In this document: positions 22,696-33,224 of the stretch, piece by piece
Layout of the letters: each line of letters opens with the position of its first letter
Numbering within the stretch: the stretch's first letter is position 1
Assembly (NCBI RefSeq): GCF_003473485.1
Contig: NC_053049.1
Coordinates: 29,347,292 to 29,411,291, forward strand
Direction of reading: 5' to 3'
Length of the DNA stretch: 64,000 bases
From: Medicago truncatula
Lineage: Eukaryota; Streptophyta; Magnoliopsida; Fabales; Fabaceae
Notes under the pieces: generated by a model
What the model was told of the DNA's origin: nothing
The model's input: the letters and a program-made list of their open reading frames with translations, nothing else
Database searches by the model: none
Made by a program: the position numbers and the translations under genes

Positions 22696-23994
22696 TCATT
22701 GAGGTCCATATGGAGGACCTTGGAGGTGAAAGTGGTGCATCATGTTCCGAAGCATTTGGTTATTTTCTTCGGATATGCGGTTGCCCCTTTGGACATCATG
22801 CCTTATGCTCATGAGTTCGACACCTTGCCTTTGTTGCTCGGTGTTTATTCTTTCAACCTCGGTAGTCATCCATGCCCATCTTGCATCCTCATTTGTTTCA
22901 TCTTCATTAGGGTCATGGTATGCCTCATCATGGTGCAGTTGTGCACCTTCCTCTTCCTGATGCAAGTGTGCATCCTCTGTTTCTTCATTAGGCTGCTCTA
23001 TGTGCACCTGTGGGTCATCAGCAACATACAACAAATTTGCTTCCACCTCGGTGTTAGTTCGAGATGGGTTAGGCAATAAAATCAAGATGGGCACATTGAG
23101 TTGGAGTGTATAGACAAAGGGGACTCGAGTTTTGATGAAATTCATAGAGATGAGAGTTTCTATGTTTAGTCTATTGTTACCCTCGATCTTGTTTATCCCT
23201 AGGTCTTCACTCACACCGAATCGCCCAGCTATGTATGTTATGATACCACCAACTACTATTTCTCCCCTACTATCGGACCTATTTCCTATAAGGGAAAGGT
23301 AGTCAAGCAAGTAAAAACAAGTGTTAATGGGTTGGTTGTGCAACATAGCCCAAATCATGAAGAGTTCATCATTCCTAGTGTTCCCTAATTCTTTCCGTCC
23401 CCTGATGGTACAAGCTATAACCCTTTGAAGGTATCTAAGTACGGGGTTGTGAATGTTGCTAGCTTTGTTGGCACGTGTGTTAAATTGGTCAAGACCGGTG
23501 ATTTGCTCCCAAAAGGCGGCGGGTTGATAGTTAACCGGTTTTAAATTGTGATCCCAAGAGTCGTGGATGAACCCCGCATTCGCGAAGCCCATCTCATCAC
23601 AGAAGTGCTGAAGAGACATCTCATAATCAATATTCAAAAGCCAGAAAGAAACTCTATGGTTGGGGTTATCAAAGTTCAACCTATCTTTTGTAAAAACAAT
23701 AGAACTTAAAAATTCATAGGTGAAGTTTTCATACCCTCTCATAGGTTTCAACATATCAACCCATCCTAGCCTTTCTAGCAATTTGAACACATTATCTTTA
23801 ATACCTAGCTTATTCATATCATGGTTATCAGGGTACCTGCAAGGTTGTAGAGGTTTAGAGATTAGAAGTTTGTACCTATCCCTTTGCTTGTTGTCCCGGA
23901 AGATGATGCCATGATTTTTGGCTTGTGCTTTCTTCTTTGGGGGAGGTCCTCCGGATGAGCTTGCAACTTCCTTTCCACTTCTCTTTGAAGTCAT
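22696..23994 (-). CDS. ATHILA ORF-1-like protein of the Athila-like element
   Basis: An intact 432-codon frame. It has a basic, Ser-rich N-terminus with a nuclear-signal-like PPPKKKAQAKNH (residues about 17-28). The body carries features of the plant ATHILA ORF-1 family, including FWLLNIDYEMSLQHFCDEMG, a C-T-I-R-G-R-K-E segment and the motif in which a cold 'IWAMLHNQPIN' run leads to a 'YLSLIGNRSD' run. The C-terminus is acidic (about residues 335-375) and then helical. In Athila-lineage elements this frame sits between pol and the 3' LTR, as here. Its function is unknown; it has been discussed as env-region derived, but I see no clear transmembrane segment. The open state fits the element's youth. 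Confidence 0.75.
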   Translation of the reverse strand: MTSKRSGKEVASSSGGPPPKKKAQAKNHGIIFRDNKQRDRYKLLISKPLQPCRYPDNHDMNKLGIKDNVFKLLERLGWVDMLKPMRGYENFTYEFLSSIVFTKDRLNFDNPNHRVSFWLLNIDYEMSLQHFCDEMGFANAGFIHDSWDHNLKPVNYQPAAFWEQITGLDQFNTRANKASNIHNPVLRYLQRVIACTIRGRKELGNTRNDELFMIWAMLHNQPINTCFYLLDYLSLIGNRSDSRGEIVVGGIITYIAGRFGVSEDLGINKIEGNNRLNIETLISMNFIKTRVPFVYTLQLNVPILILLPNPSRTNTEVEANLLYVADDPQVHIEQPNEETEDAHLHQEEEGAQLHHDEAYHDPNEDETNEDARWAWMTTEVERINTEQQRQGVELMSIRHDVQRGNRISEENNQMLRNMMHHFHLQGPPYGPQ

Positions 23995-24664
23995 TGCCTT
24001 GACCTTGCCTTTGGTGTGGTGGTTTGGGTAAGGGTTGTTTTGGTGGAAAAGGTTGGATTAGTGTTGTGGTGAAGGTTTAAGTGAGTTGTGGGGGTTGGGT
24101 TATGAGATTGGTGAAGAATTTTAGGTTTTTGGGTTAGGTTTAGGAGGGTTACGAATTTGGGGATGTTGTTTGAATGGATGAAATTGGTTTTTGAATGGTG
24201 GGTTATGATTGGAATGGTGTTTGTGATTGATTGGGTGGAGAAAATTTGTGAATGGGTGTGATGTGGGGGTAGTTGTAAAGGTTTGTAGTTGTATGGTTAT
24301 GGAGGTTTGAGAGAGAAGGTGTGAAGTAGAGAGAAGTTTGTGTTGGAGAGTGAGGGAAGAAGAAGTCCAAAAGGTAGGGTTATATTTACCTGTGGTCGGG
24401 CACGGGCCGTGCCAACATTCTGGACCTTGGCCATTTGTTTGGTCTATGAGGGTCTGGCACGGCCGTGCCAGTGTGAGCACGGGCCGTGCCAAGGGTCTGG
24501 AAGGCTAGGCATCAAAATTTTCTGTTTTCTTGAATTTTTCTCGGACAATAACCTACAAAATAATTAAAAGAAACAAAAAACAAAAACAAAAGCAGTTAAA
24601 TGCGTGGGTTGCCTCCCACGAAGCGCTCGTTTATTGTCATTAGCTTGACGTTAGGAAAGTGTCC
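23995..24664 (-). other. Spacer with palindromes and post-pol sequence
   Basis: Between the two frames. Palindromes GCACGGGCCGTGCC and GGCACGGCCGTGCC occur three times at 24397-24492, the same motifs as in the element's LTRs. At 24600-24640 the minus strand carries 'aagcgcttcgtgggaggc' followed by 'aacccacgc', which resembles the conserved sequence after pol in autonomous Athila/Calypso elements. This suggests that RT-to-integrase was cleanly lost while its downstream flank was kept. The frame at 24121-24492 is low-complexity leader and not believed to be a gene. Confidence 0.6.
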
Positions 24665-26842
24665 TTAGAAAGGATCAAAGAGGTCATATTGTGTAGTTGA
24701 CGCTAGAAAGCGTTCTTTCACATTATGTACTTCAATCATGTTACAAGAATAAAGAGCGGGACCTTTCATAACATTTTCCAGCTCGAACCCAATCATTGCA
24801 TCACTTGCTTGAAAAACTATCCTTCCACTCTGAACATCTATTATAGCACCTGCAGTAGCTAGGAAGGGTCGTCCTAAGATTATCGGGACATCAAGGTCCT
24901 CTTCTATGTCGACCACTACAAAATCAGTCGGGATATATATCCCTTCTATTTTAACGGGTATGTCCTCGATGTAGCCAGCTAGGGGGATAGTAGAACGGTC
25001 TGCTAGTTTTAAGATCATCTCGGTCGGTTTAAGCTCTCCTATTCCCATCCTGTTAAAGAGGGATAAAGGCAACAAACTTACACTAGCTCCTAAGTCACAC
25101 AAGGCCTTGTCAACGGTTTCTTTTCCTATCACACAAGGGATGGCAAAACTACCTGGATCTCTAAGCTTTTGGGGTTGCTTCTTGATGATTGCACTACTTT
25201 CCCTAGTTAAAGCTACTGTCTCCTTATGATCTATAGCCTTTTTCTTTGAAAAAATTTCTTTTAAAAATTTGGCGTATAGAGGCATACGAGATAGGGCTTC
25301 AACAAAGGGGATCTTAATGCAAATCTTTTTAAGTATGTTTAAGAATTTAGCAAACTGGGCCTCCAAGTTGAGCTTAGTGAGCCTTAATGGATTAAGAATC
25401 TTGTTCTTATCAAGTGGTGTTTTTATCGCATCCTTCTCACCTAAAAGCTTAACACTCTCTCCCTTGACACCTTTGGCTTTGGTAATGGTCTCTTCTAACT
25501 TATTGCCCCCAAGAGAAATTGCATTGACATGGGCTTTGGGGTTTATTTCAGTTTGACCAGGGAAGACTCCTGGTGTTTGAGAAGAGGTGGCCACTTGTTG
25601 GGCCACTTGGGAGATTTGGGTCTCAAGCATTTTGGTGTGTGTGGCGATGGAATCAACCTTGGTATTGAGCTTGGAGAGAGAGTCGTTCAGAGATCCGGTT
25701 TGGTTTTTTAACTCCTGAAGTTGTTTATTTTGATTCATCATGCAATTTTCCAACAGTATTTCCAAACTAGATTTCTGAGCTACTCTCTGGTTGTTTGTAT
25801 AGCCAGGTGGTGCTGTTTGCCCATAGGAACCTTGAGGATTTTTGTAAAAATTTTGATTTGGCCTCATTCCTTGGTTGTATTGAGCGTAATTCAGTTGCTC
25901 AATGTTGGCAGCACTACCTAACTGACAATCAACACCTATATGACCAGTTATACCACAGATTTCACAAGGAGGGGATGCAGAAGAAGGTGGGACAACATTA
26001 ACATTAAGTTTTTCAATTTTTTGTGTTAATGCCTCAACCTTAGCAGCAAGGTGGTTATATTCAGAGACTTCGTGTATACCTGCCTCCTTCTTAGAGGGAG
26101 TAGGAGTGGTGACGGCTCTTTCTTTGGTCCATTGGTAGTGATTCTGAGCCATGTCCTCAATCAAAGCATAAGCCTCCGTGTAGTTTTTGTTCATTAGAGC
26201 TCCACCTGCAGCTGCATCAACAGACATCTTAGTGGTATATGACAAGCCATTATAAAACGTGTGGACTATAAGCCACTTCTCTAGGCCATGGTGGGGACAA
26301 AGTCTAAGCATTTCCTTGAAACGCTCCCACGCCTCATAGAGAGACTCCCCATCTTTTTGATTGAAACGCGTAATTTGGTCTCTAAGCTTAGCTGTTTTAG
26401 ATGGGGGAAAGAATCGGGCGAGGAATGCTCGCCTCATATCGTCCCATGAAGTAATGGAACCGACTTCTAGGGAATGGAACCAAGCGCTAGCTCTATCCCT
26501 TAAGGAAAAGGGAAAGAGATGAAGTCTTACGGCTTCTTGGTTCTCTTTTATGGTGCCACTGAGTCTAAGGAAGGAAGAAATATGGAGATTTGGATCCTCA
26601 GTGGGTGATCCAGAAAACTGGTTTTGCTGCACTAAATTGAGTAGTGCAGGCTTGATTTCGAAGTTATTACCCGCAACCGTTGGGTACACGATAATAGCTT
26701 GTGGCTCTTCCGTTGAAGGAGTAGCATACTCTTTGAGAGTACGTTCAGCCATAGCGGTATTATTTTGTGCCTCTCTCTTTTTCTTATGCAAAAATCTTTC
26801 GATCTCAGGAATAAATTCTCCGAGACTTTTACTTCTTCGCAT
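24665..26842 (-). CDS. Gag-protease polyprotein of the Athila-like element
   Basis: The frame is open from 26860; the first true ATG is at 26842, giving about 725 residues. In order (numbering from the frame opening): a retrotransposon gag domain (about 80-245, including FFPPSKTAKLRDQITRFNQ), a coiled-coil-like segment (about 270-287), a CCHC zinc knuckle C-x2-C-x4-H-x4-C (299-312), a Gln/Asn-rich linker, and an aspartic protease with active-site DLGAS (about 595-600) and the later ILGRPFL motif. It ends with a normal stop where reverse transcriptase would follow in a complete Athila. Its likely role is particle formation, with RT and integrase supplied in trans; that part is inference. Confidence 0.88.
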   Translation of the reverse strand: MRRSKSLGEFIPEIERFLHKKKREAQNNTAMAERTLKEYATPSTEEPQAIIVYPTVAGNNFEIKPALLNLVQQNQFSGSPTEDPNLHISSFLRLSGTIKENQEAVRLHLFPFSLRDRASAWFHSLEVGSITSWDDMRRAFLARFFPPSKTAKLRDQITRFNQKDGESLYEAWERFKEMLRLCPHHGLEKWLIVHTFYNGLSYTTKMSVDAAAGGALMNKNYTEAYALIEDMAQNHYQWTKERAVTTPTPSKKEAGIHEVSEYNHLAAKVEALTQKIEKLNVNVVPPSSASPPCEICGITGHIGVDCQLGSAANIEQLNYAQYNQGMRPNQNFYKNPQGSYGQTAPPGYTNNQRVAQKSSLEILLENCMMNQNKQLQELKNQTGSLNDSLSKLNTKVDSIATHTKMLETQISQVAQQVATSSQTPGVFPGQTEINPKAHVNAISLGGNKLEETITKAKGVKGESVKLLGEKDAIKTPLDKNKILNPLRLTKLNLEAQFAKFLNILKKICIKIPFVEALSRMPLYAKFLKEIFSKKKAIDHKETVALTRESSAIIKKQPQKLRDPGSFAIPCVIGKETVDKALCDLGASVSLLPLSLFNRMGIGELKPTEMILKLADRSTIPLAGYIEDIPVKIEGIYIPTDFVVVDIEEDLDVPIILGRPFLATAGAIIDVQSGRIVFQASDAMIGFELENVMKGPALYSCNMIEVHNVKERFLASTTQYDLFDPF

Positions 26843-26964
26843 AAGAAACCGAGAACCCAAGAAGTTAGTGGTAAAAACAAAAAGAAAGAAAAGTAGAAGA
26901 GAAGAGGAAGAGAAAAGAGAAGAGAGTTCTAATCACAAAGAAAGAATTAATTCAATTAGTTTAC

Positions 26965-26982
26965 TCCCCGGTAGCGGCGCCA
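26965..26982 (-). other. Primer-binding site, tRNA-Asp type
   Basis: On the minus strand, seven bases after the 5' LTR, TGGCGCCGCTACCGGGGA. Athila-lineage elements use tRNA-Asp; by recall this differs from the exact complement at about two positions. Confidence 0.75.
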
Positions 26983-26988
26983 AAAATT

Positions 26989-28227
26989 TGATGAGATAAA
27001 ACCGCAAGTGCACGGTCTTACCGAAGTAGTATAAAAGAGTATCGTTCCGACAGGGAGTAGTTCAATTTAATTAATCTTTAGAGATGATTAGAAGAGAGAA
27101 GAGATTGTAGATTGGGGGTTTTTAAACGGTTGAAAGCAATATAATGAAAGAGCCTTGGGATCGTTGGTTTCATCTAAATAACAAGTCCCTCTCAAACCGA
27201 AACCATAAGCTTATAATGTTATGTTAGACCTAATTTCTCAAGACAGTTTCTCTTAAGTTCCTCTAGCAACCAAGCCTATTTCGCTGACTTGATTACTATT
27301 GGATTTTGGTTCCTCTAACAACCAAGCCTATTTCGCTGACTTGATTGTTATTAGTTCCCTTGAAGATCGAAACTATATGTCTCAAAGATTGCAAAGCCTA
27401 TTTCGCTGACTTTGCAATCCTTGTCTGAATTCACTTGTTCGAATATCAAAGCTCCACTTTCGTTTTATGAATTGATATTTGGAATAATGGACGAACAATT
27501 ATCAAACCCTCCACTTTCGTTTCCACAGTTTGATAATGGTTAATCCATGTTAAGACGGTGAATTCAGATAAGAAACTAGGGTTACATAAGATTAAGGCTT
27601 AGGGTTTGGTTTGATTAGGATTATGTCATTTAGACTTATCCAACAATCCCAAGACAAGAAGAAGTCTACTCACTCATGTTCATCGTAGACATGGGGGAGA
27701 AGAGAGAAAGCATGAAAGTAAAAGACAGGAAAATAAAGGAAAGGAAAAGAACTTTATTGAAAAGCAATTGTCACTTATTGTATTCCAAGTAAAGATGAAT
27801 ATTTAGTGATGGCTAGCTACTCTATTTATAGTACACAATTGACTTAAAATCTAAGCAAGTATATTCCTAGAATATTCCTCGGTAGATTGTGCGCCAAAAT
27901 AGAATAGCTTGGAGTCAAAGCAAAAGCAGCAAAAGGCATCTGGAGGGTGGCACGGCCGTGCCAAGGCTAGCACGGGCCGTGCCAAGCTTCTGACTTGTGG
28001 GAGATATATTTTGTTTCCCAATCTTCATATTTTTGTGTCCAATCTGCTCCAAATCCCTTTCTTTTGCTCCAAGACTCTCTCCATCCAATATTCTTCCCTG
28101 AAATATAATAAATTGCATTTTAAAGTAAACTATTCTAAAAAGGAAATAATACTAATATAAAACTAAATAAAATCTAAATAAAACTAAACTAAAAAGCATA
28201 TTAAAATAACATATAATTGACTCATCA
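26989..28227 (-). repeat. Athila-like 5' LTR
   Basis: 1,239 bp, nearly identical to 20298-21536. It carries the same palindrome pair at about 27948-27982 and the same three short repeats. Confidence 0.93.
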
Positions 28228-28531
28228 GTGCCAGGGTTTGAACAAGGTTCTTCTTAAGCAAAATGGGAAGCAAATCCGCATATTTCACCGGAATTTGGTC
28301 ACACTGAGATGCTTTTCGGACCTGATTTTGAGGAATAAGCGGTTGAGAACCCTGTTGTCGAGGTCGTTCCATGCATATTGGCTGACATAGTGGTTGAGGC
28401 CTTTGCTGAACAACCGGTGGATCCTTTGTGGCCATCAATGAAGATACTAGGCTAGTTAACTTCTCTACCTCAGCCCGAAGTGTTGTTACCTCTCTACGAA
28501 GCTCGTGGACCTCTTGCTCAAGTCGATCCAT
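28228..28531 (-). pseudogene. Ogre gag, 5' part
   Basis: The start of the Ogre gag, about 100 codons from ATG at 28531. It has an N-terminal coiled coil (MDRLEQEVHELRREVTTLRA, then EVEKLTSLVSSLM), a Pro/Gln-rich linker, and the beginning of a DQIPVKYADLLPILLKKN segment. The same segment type precedes the second finger module at 19754-20297. The frame is cut by the Athila-like element. Counting one copy of the duplicated pentamer, the reading frame on the far side is the same, so gag was open when the insertion occurred. Confidence 0.8.
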
Positions 28532-29595
28532 TTTTCCTGTTTACACGAGTGTCTGCATATGCGAGCCGAACTTGGATGAAGACATTGACTGACTTTACTG
28601 ATGGATTAACCTTTTGCTGGTAGAAACAAAATATGAGACACGTACTAGAAACTATGAATGCAAAATGATGCATGATATGCTTATGCAAAAATAGTTTTTT
28701 TTTTTTTTGAAGGACTTATCAAAGTGAATTGTAAACATTGTAGAGGAACATGGCTTCATTTTGAACATTGTAAAGACGTTGCAAACGGTTCCTTTTTCAA
28801 AAGGTAAGAACGAAACCAAGGAAAGAGTACAAAAGCTAAAGCTTAGTTAAAATTTTTGAAGTTGTATCTCTTGGTGTTCATTCTTACAAGGTCCATATCC
28901 ATAATGTTTGCAAAAAACTTGTCTAAGTCCTTCAATTTTTGATGGAAAAATATATTTATGAATGAATGCATGTATGCATGGTTATACTAAAGTACATTGA
29001 ATACAAGAGGAGGTTAAATTCCACAATGTTGGAGTCAAGGGTAACAACGTCATTTTGTAAGGACTATGGTTTCAAATTGTACCTGTATCACGGGTTCTAC
29101 CAAGTTCCCAAATTACAACTTTCCTTATGAACATATCGGTGTATAGGACCGCTCCTAGTCCAATAACATCCATAAGTAAGTCTAGTTTAAGTGTAGTATC
29201 GCGTGTCGACCAAAGTCAAGACTGCTCTTGGTTTAGCCACCGCAATACGTCCTAAAAAAGGCCAAGATGGGTTAAGGGTGATCTAAAGGTCCTCAACGTT
29301 TAGCGGACTTCAAAAATAATAACGCCAATCACGACTGCTCATGACGACATATTATTACTTTTGAAAGACCTACGTTGAGTGGAGTTACATCACGTGTACA
29401 CATATCGCAGGACCGCTCCTGGTATGGCACTATGATCGTACTCCGTCCTATCTTATGTTTCACTCAAGTCCGGGTGTAGGACTTATCTCACCACTCACGT
29501 AACACGGTGTGTAAGCAAATATTTACAAAGCATAAACAAATAGTACAGCACAAAATAAATAAAATAAGGTGGGTTTAACCCGCGTAGAATTTAAG
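28532..29595 (-). other. Ogre 5' untranslated leader
   Basis: Between the primer site and gag. Autonomous Ogres carry an extra ORF1 before gag; I find no long frame here, so it has been lost or never was present. Pieces resembling 'aggaccgctcctggt' recur at about 29150, 29330 and 29410. No other feature seen. Confidence 0.55.
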
Positions 29596-29613
29596 TCCCC
29601 AGTGAAGTCGCCA
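29596..29613 (-). other. Ogre primer-binding site
   Basis: Minus strand TGGCGACTTCACTGGGGA, four bases after the 5' LTR. The TGGCGACT start is the known Ogre type (tRNA-Arg). Confidence 0.7.
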
Positions 29614-29617
29614 TTTC

Positions 29618-32600
29618 TGTGCTCGTGATTTTCGGATATCAAACCATTAATTGATTTAAATCGTCAATCTTTGAACTCTTGATTTTTATTCGTGGGAAGG
29701 GAAAAAATGAGTAAAAACCCTTATCGAGACTTTGGATTCGGGGGTTGGTTACGCGAAGGGAAGGTGCTAGCACCCTAAGCGTCTACGGTATTCCGTAGGA
29801 ACCTCTTACCTAATTTACCTTGTGCTAAATTGATTTGCTTATTTGAAAATTATTACCTAAAAGTCTAAGTGAAAGAATGGAGGGAGAAGAAGTATGTTTT
29901 TGGTTATTTTTATTTGATTTGGAAGGATAAAAATCCTATGCCTACATACCCTTAAAGAAAAGGGATCAAAACCAATGTAGTTCACCTAAAAAATTTCTTT
30001 TTGGTGGGTTGGATTGATTTTAATATTTTTTTTGAAAATGGTTTTAAGAAGAGATAAGAGGCCTCAAGGCATGAGAAAAAAAAAACAAAGTGAGGTTGGT
30101 CAAATTTTAATTACAAGAAAATCAAGTATAATATGAATATTAATTCAATTAAGCATTTGATTAAGAAAATAAAAGAAAAAAAACACTTGGGTTACTAACC
30201 AAGGTTTATTAAGAAAAATATTTTTGAAGTTTTGCATATTTGATTTTTTTGGGAAAATGGTTTTTTCTAAACTAACGTGCTAACGTAATGGCATAATGTC
30301 ACAAGAAATAAATGTGAAGTGTCGGTGTATGTGTCGGTGCATATTCTCATTTATGGATATTTACAAGGAACCTAGATACATGCTAAAACAAAAATGTAAA
30401 TAGCAAGGAAAATAAAATGCATGATTATGTTACATCAAATTCCTAAATACACACTAAAAATAATAACAATAAAATAAAATGACAAAAATTAAACATGCAT
30501 GAGATGATTCAAAATACTAATACAAATATACTATAACAATAATAAAAAAACAGTAAATAAATGATTAACACAAAGTAAAATATTTTTGTAAACTTTTTTA
30601 GAAAATTTTAAGCAAAAAGATGCAGAAAGTAAAAACAGTGGTGACAAAAGTAACAGTAGTGAATTTTAAAAAAATAGTGGGCTCAGACTGGATAGATCTG
30701 AACCGTTCGATGAATCACAAGGTCTACATCTAATCACAGGAAGTATCATCACAGCCACTGGATCAAATGATCCAAGGGTCACAAAACACATAGAGTAAAC
30801 ACTAAAAAAGGGATAAAATGACAGTGAAGCAGGGACCGTCAGATCGTAGATCCAACGGTTCCAACAAAATAGGTACATGATAATAGAAACAAGGAGGTGC
30901 ACGTGATTGTTCAAACAAAAAGGAGTATAAAAATCAAATCTCAGCAAAAAAACACACATAAAACATTTCTCTTCTCTCTCTAAACAATTGTTCTCACTTC
31001 TCTCTTAACAAAACAAACAGCCGCCCCCTTATATCATCTTCTCAGGCGAGATAGTGTAACACCCCGTTACCCAAAAGTAATTAAATAACAAATACTAATC
31101 AGAGTTAAGCACCAACGGGCATGCTACATTGCAAATTCAAAATTTCTTAAATAGAAAATAAAACTATTTAATTCAACATGTTTAATAACTTCAAAATCTT
31201 GCAGCGGAAAGTTTGCATTTCAATAACAACAACAACGGTTTAAGTCTCCAACAACATCTTGGCATTAAGCCTAAACAACAATAAGTCGACCAACAAAGGG
31301 CCACATCAACAAGTTCCAAAATTTGATACATGGAAAGGAAAACAACAATAATATAATATAATAATTCCCATCCCACGTATCAGAGCCCTAGACACGACTC
31401 TTGAGCCACCACCGACTACTCAGGATCACCTGCAAGTTACCCATAGGAAGGGCAACATTTTCAAGCAGAAAGGGTGAAATTCACAACAATAAATATAGAT
31501 ATTAAATCTTCAATTGAATCTAACACCCTATAACATCAAATACATCATCTTGCCATTATACATAATTAATTCACAAGCAACAACAACATCATTAGATTCC
31601 ACTCATCAAGTAGGTATAGAATGTACATATTTACCTACAACATCATCATCATCAAAGTAACAATTACAATCAACAACTACGACTCATGCAAATGACATGA
31701 CAACACTGCTAAGACAACACCTTAGACTTCTCAAATATGCAAATATGCATGTGGTACCAAACAGGACCGAAGCCCTCACCGCTTTTGAATGGTTAAAGCA
31801 TTCATCAGGACCGAAGCCCTCACCGCTGTTGAGCAACTAGTACTCCAGGACATGAGTCCTCACCGCTGTTTTATGCATATGCCATGGACCTACTTGTGTA
31901 TATCTACATACAACTGACCATGCAATGCAAACTCCATGTGACTCCACTTAAACAACATGTATGATTAATAGTTAAAACATACATTTCATTCCTCAACATC
32001 AATCAACAATCAACAGAGATTCAACTATCCAGAAAAATGCACAATTTATCTTAATCATGTTCATACATCAAGCTCCATTCAAAACGTTCAAACAGAATTC
32101 AACAACTCAAAGATATTAGTAATCAACAACATCAATTAGATTAGCTTAGATACATTGAGAGGCTATACCCTTATAGACAACTTCCATCCCTACCCCAAGG
32201 ACCACTCGTGAACTCATTAGACCCTTAAACAACGTTATATCTTTCCTAAAAACATCTCTATAGGTTTAGGATAAAGTCCCTACACTTAGGAAGAAGTTTG
32301 GAAGCATTTGGAGTGAAGAAAATTGCATTTTAGAGTTTATGGTAAGACAACATCAGTCATACTAAAATTACACATTTTCTGTCAAAATCGCCTCATGATT
32401 TCTAGAATCGCCTCATGTTTCTGACAGCATCAGACATACTAAAATTACACATTTTCTGTCAAAATCGCCTCATGATCACTAGAATTGCCTCATGATTTCG
32501 ACAGCATCAGACATACTAAAATTACAGATTTTTCTGTCAAAATTGCCTCATGATTTCTAGAATCGCCTCATGATTTCGACAGTATCAGACATGCTGAAAT

Positions 32601-33185
32601 CACAGATTTTCTGCGATTTTCTACCATGGGAACCTCCTTTGCTCCATCTCTTAACCCTAAACTCTCCAAAATCATCCATAAACATCACCATATGATTACC
32701 CTATCATTAAAACGTTAACCCATCACTAACCTACCTGATTAACCACTCTTTTCACCATTCAATTCTATGGTTTCTACACTTTTTCATCCAAAAATCAATA
32801 ATCAAAACCTAATCCCAAATTCTCCAATTTCTACCAGAAACATGTTAAATCCAAAATCAGAATTACAATCTATACTATTGAAAGTAAACCTCACCCTTAC
32901 CTTAAATTTGCAGAAGAAATGCACAGCAAAAATTCAACTCTTGGTTCTTCCTTGGTTCTCTCTTGCTTGCTCCCAAAACTGGTTCTACGTGAAACTGATT
33001 CTAACTTCTCTGTATAACTTCCCACTCAAAAGTAACTCCCTTCTAATTACACTTAACTCCCCATAATTTCTAATAACTCCTATTAATTCCCCAAACACCA
33101 AAATAATCATTATTTCATACTTATTCTAATTATTATTAAATAAACTATATAATAAAATGATACACCACATAAATCACCCAAAAAT

Positions 33186-33224
<39 letters not shown>

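Larger units (their letters stand above)
20298..28227 (-). mobile_element. Non-autonomous Athila-like LTR retrotransposon, very young
   Basis: A 7,930-bp element on the minus strand with two 1,239-bp LTRs that differ at about two positions by eye. The LTR ends are TGATGAG...CTCATCA. The flanking pentamers are GTGGC (20293-20297) and GTGCC (28228-28232), a target duplication with one mismatch. In minus order: 5' LTR, tRNA-Asp-type primer site, gag-protease frame, palindrome-rich spacer, ATHILA ORF-1-like frame, purine tract, 3' LTR. Reverse transcriptase, RNase H and integrase are absent, so it needs a helper. It splits the Ogre gag. Confidence 0.9.

Noticed and set aside
22699..23079. Plus-strand cysteine- and valine-rich frame with transmembrane look
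   Set aside because: Antisense shadow of the ATHILA ORF-1-like frame on the minus strand.
24121..24492. A 123-codon minus-strand frame rich in Pro, Thr and His
   Set aside because: Low-complexity leader sequence between two retrotransposon frames, overlapping the palindrome cluster. No domain and no support for coding.
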